64,000 nucleotides of DNA from UBA2040 sp041674745 (GTDB lineage Bacteria; Bacteroidota; Bacteroidia; Flavobacteriales_D; Crocinitomicaceae), in the NCBI GenBank assembly GCA_041674745.1, contig JBAYVD010000004.1, positions 62,001 through 126,000 on the forward strand. The letters run 5' to 3'. Position numbers and translations under genes: made by a program. The first letter of the stretch is position 1, and each line of letters starts with the position of its first letter. Shown piece after piece: positions 62,876-64,000 of this stretch. The notes beneath the pieces were generated by a model. The model did not search any database and had not been told where the DNA came from. It worked only from the letters and a program-made list of their open reading frames with translations.

Positions 62876-64000
62876 TTATTTAATCGCATCTGCTTTTGCT
62901 TGTGCAGTGGCCATTAAATCATCGGCTTTTTTGTTCGCGGCGGTTTCTATAGCTCCAGCTTTTTGGTCGGCTTCTTTTTTCAATTTATTTCCCGCCAATT
63001 CAGCTGCTTTTTTCTTGATTGGGTTTGAACCCGCTTCCGCCATTAACTTATCGATTTCAGCATTTGAAGAAGCACGCGCTGCATCCGCTTGTTTTTTACC
63101 CTCTGCTCGTATTTTATCCGCCTGAACCTTTGCATCGTCTATTATAGCTTTTTTCTTCGCATTCAAGTCTTCTCGAACTTCATTTACTTTGTTGGTCACC
63201 ACTGTTTTCACGGAGTCTTTTGCTTGATTCACCAAATCTTTACCTTTGTTAATCAAATTGTCTTTAACGCTTCCAGAGGCTTTCATCAAGGCTTCTTTGA
63301 AATCGGTGGTTACTTTCGGGTCGGTCATTTTGCCGATTACGCGCACTTTTACAGGAATGACGTCCGGCAAACTTGCTAGATTCAATTTTGGCGCCAGAGA
63401 GTTCAATTTTGCAATGCCTTCTTCCGCTGCTTTAATCATGCTGCCTGGAATTTGATCTTTCGGCACGTTCATCAATAAATCGTAATCGATATCTTGTTCG
63501 AAGGAAGAACTACCCGAAATATTCGTGGCAATTTTACCCAATTTCACATCGAAAGGTGTCAAATTCAATTTTCCATCCTTGAATTTGAAATAGGTTTTCA
63601 AATCTTTGATAGTTTGAGAATTCAAGCTGTTCATTTTTAATACATCTCCAATTTTCTCCAACGGTTTGAAACCTGAAACTGTAATGGATTTTGTAAAGAA
63701 ATCACCCGCGCCTGTCAAGGAATTGTAGACCGGTTCCAAGGAAGGCTGTAACAAGGTTGTCATGTTGAATTTCGAACTAAAATTACCTTTCGCATATTTC
63801 GCAATCGGCGCCAATTTTTCGATAGAGACGAAATTGGAGGCCAATTCTTGGATATCGATATTTTGCAAATCATAGGCAAAATCCAATTTGGGTTGATTCG
63901 GATTCGTTGTGTTGTAGTTTCCTTTCAAACCAACCGTTCCGCCCATGGTATTCATGGTCAAATTGTCCAAATAAGCAACTTCTTCTTTCACACGAACGCC
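62876..64000 (-). CDS. AsmA-like protein, C-terminal part, cut by right edge
   Basis: The frame is open to the last base, so the N terminus is outside the window. About 375 residues are visible. The first 230 are AsmA/DUF748-type beta-rich repeats (GNYNTTNPNQPKLDFAYDL, LTGAGDFFTKSITVSGF, VKVRVIGKMTDPKVTTDF). The last 140 are a Lys/Ala/Asp-rich coiled coil. AsmA proteins bridge the envelope and move lipids to the outer membrane. The apparent GTG start at 63991 is only the first valine codon after the edge. Confidence 0.85.
   Translation of the reverse strand, partial: GVRVKEEVAYLDNLTMNTMGGTVGLKGNYNTTNPNQPKLDFAYDLQNIDIQELASNFVSIEKLAPIAKYAKGNFSSKFNMTTLLQPSLEPVYNSLTGAGDFFTKSITVSGFKPLEKIGDVLKMNSLNSQTIKDLKTYFKFKDGKLNLTPFDVKLGKIATNISGSSSFEQDIDYDLLMNVPKDQIPGSMIKAAEEGIAKLNSLAPKLNLASLPDVIPVKVRVIGKMTDPKVTTDFKEALMKASGSVKDNLINKGKDLVNQAKDSVKTVVTNKVNEVREDLNAKKKAIIDDAKVQADKIRAEGKKQADAARASSNAEIDKLMAEAGSNPIKKKAAELAGNKLKKEADQKAGAIETAANKKADDLMATAQAKADAIK

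Overview
The window is chromosomal DNA from a member of the Bacteroidota, most likely order Flavobacteriales (a Crocinitomicaceae/Fluviicola-like bacterium is my best guess). The reasons are the gldJ, porU and porV cluster, several proteins with type IX secretion (T9SS) C-terminal signals, the Bacteroidota promoter word TAnnTTTG in front of many genes, scarce Shine-Dalgarno sites, and AT-rich coding sequence.

Positions 1 to about 7,210 are an accessory island. A tyrosine recombinase lies directly beside the 3' end of a tRNA-Val(TAC), the usual arrangement of an element integrated in a tRNA gene. Leftward it carries a CFI-box zinc-ribbon protein, a gene pair with a membrane-anchored tandem TerB-like protein, an XRE regulator with a P-loop/SF2-like ATPase, and the C-terminal part of a type I restriction HsdR subunit that runs off the left edge. 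The other end of the island is outside the window.

From 7,373 to 19,013 are housekeeping genes: an exbB-exbD-tonB-folC operon, a NhaD antiporter, an amino-acid dehydrogenase, anmK, an acyl-CoA dehydrogenase, murF and gldJ. From 19,255 to 24,898 lie porU and porV (secretion and sorting of T9SS cargo) followed by ispF. Next come bioB-bioF, then a membrane protein and winged-helix regulator operon beside a DUF4173-like membrane protein. The upstream regions of these last two units share a 25-bp palindrome-containing motif.

From 29,801 to 57,555 the window mixes T9SS cargo (two giant paralogous proteins with Ig-like repeats and CHU_C tails, and three type-A-sorted proteins) with core genes: an SF1 helicase, a serine palmitoyltransferase-like enzyme, a DinB-like protein, an M28 peptidase, ychF, fahA, rsh, rimO, efp and an MscS channel. 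One of the giant paralogs (29,801-33,238) is split by a single in-frame TAG exactly where its paralog has a Trp codon.

The right end (57,659-64,000) holds an EI24-mutA-mutB operon for methylmalonyl-CoA mutase, a sterol-desaturase-family hydroxylase, a 56-residue membrane protein, and the C-terminal part of an AsmA-like protein that is cut by the right edge. I found no rRNA, CRISPR array or insertion sequence.
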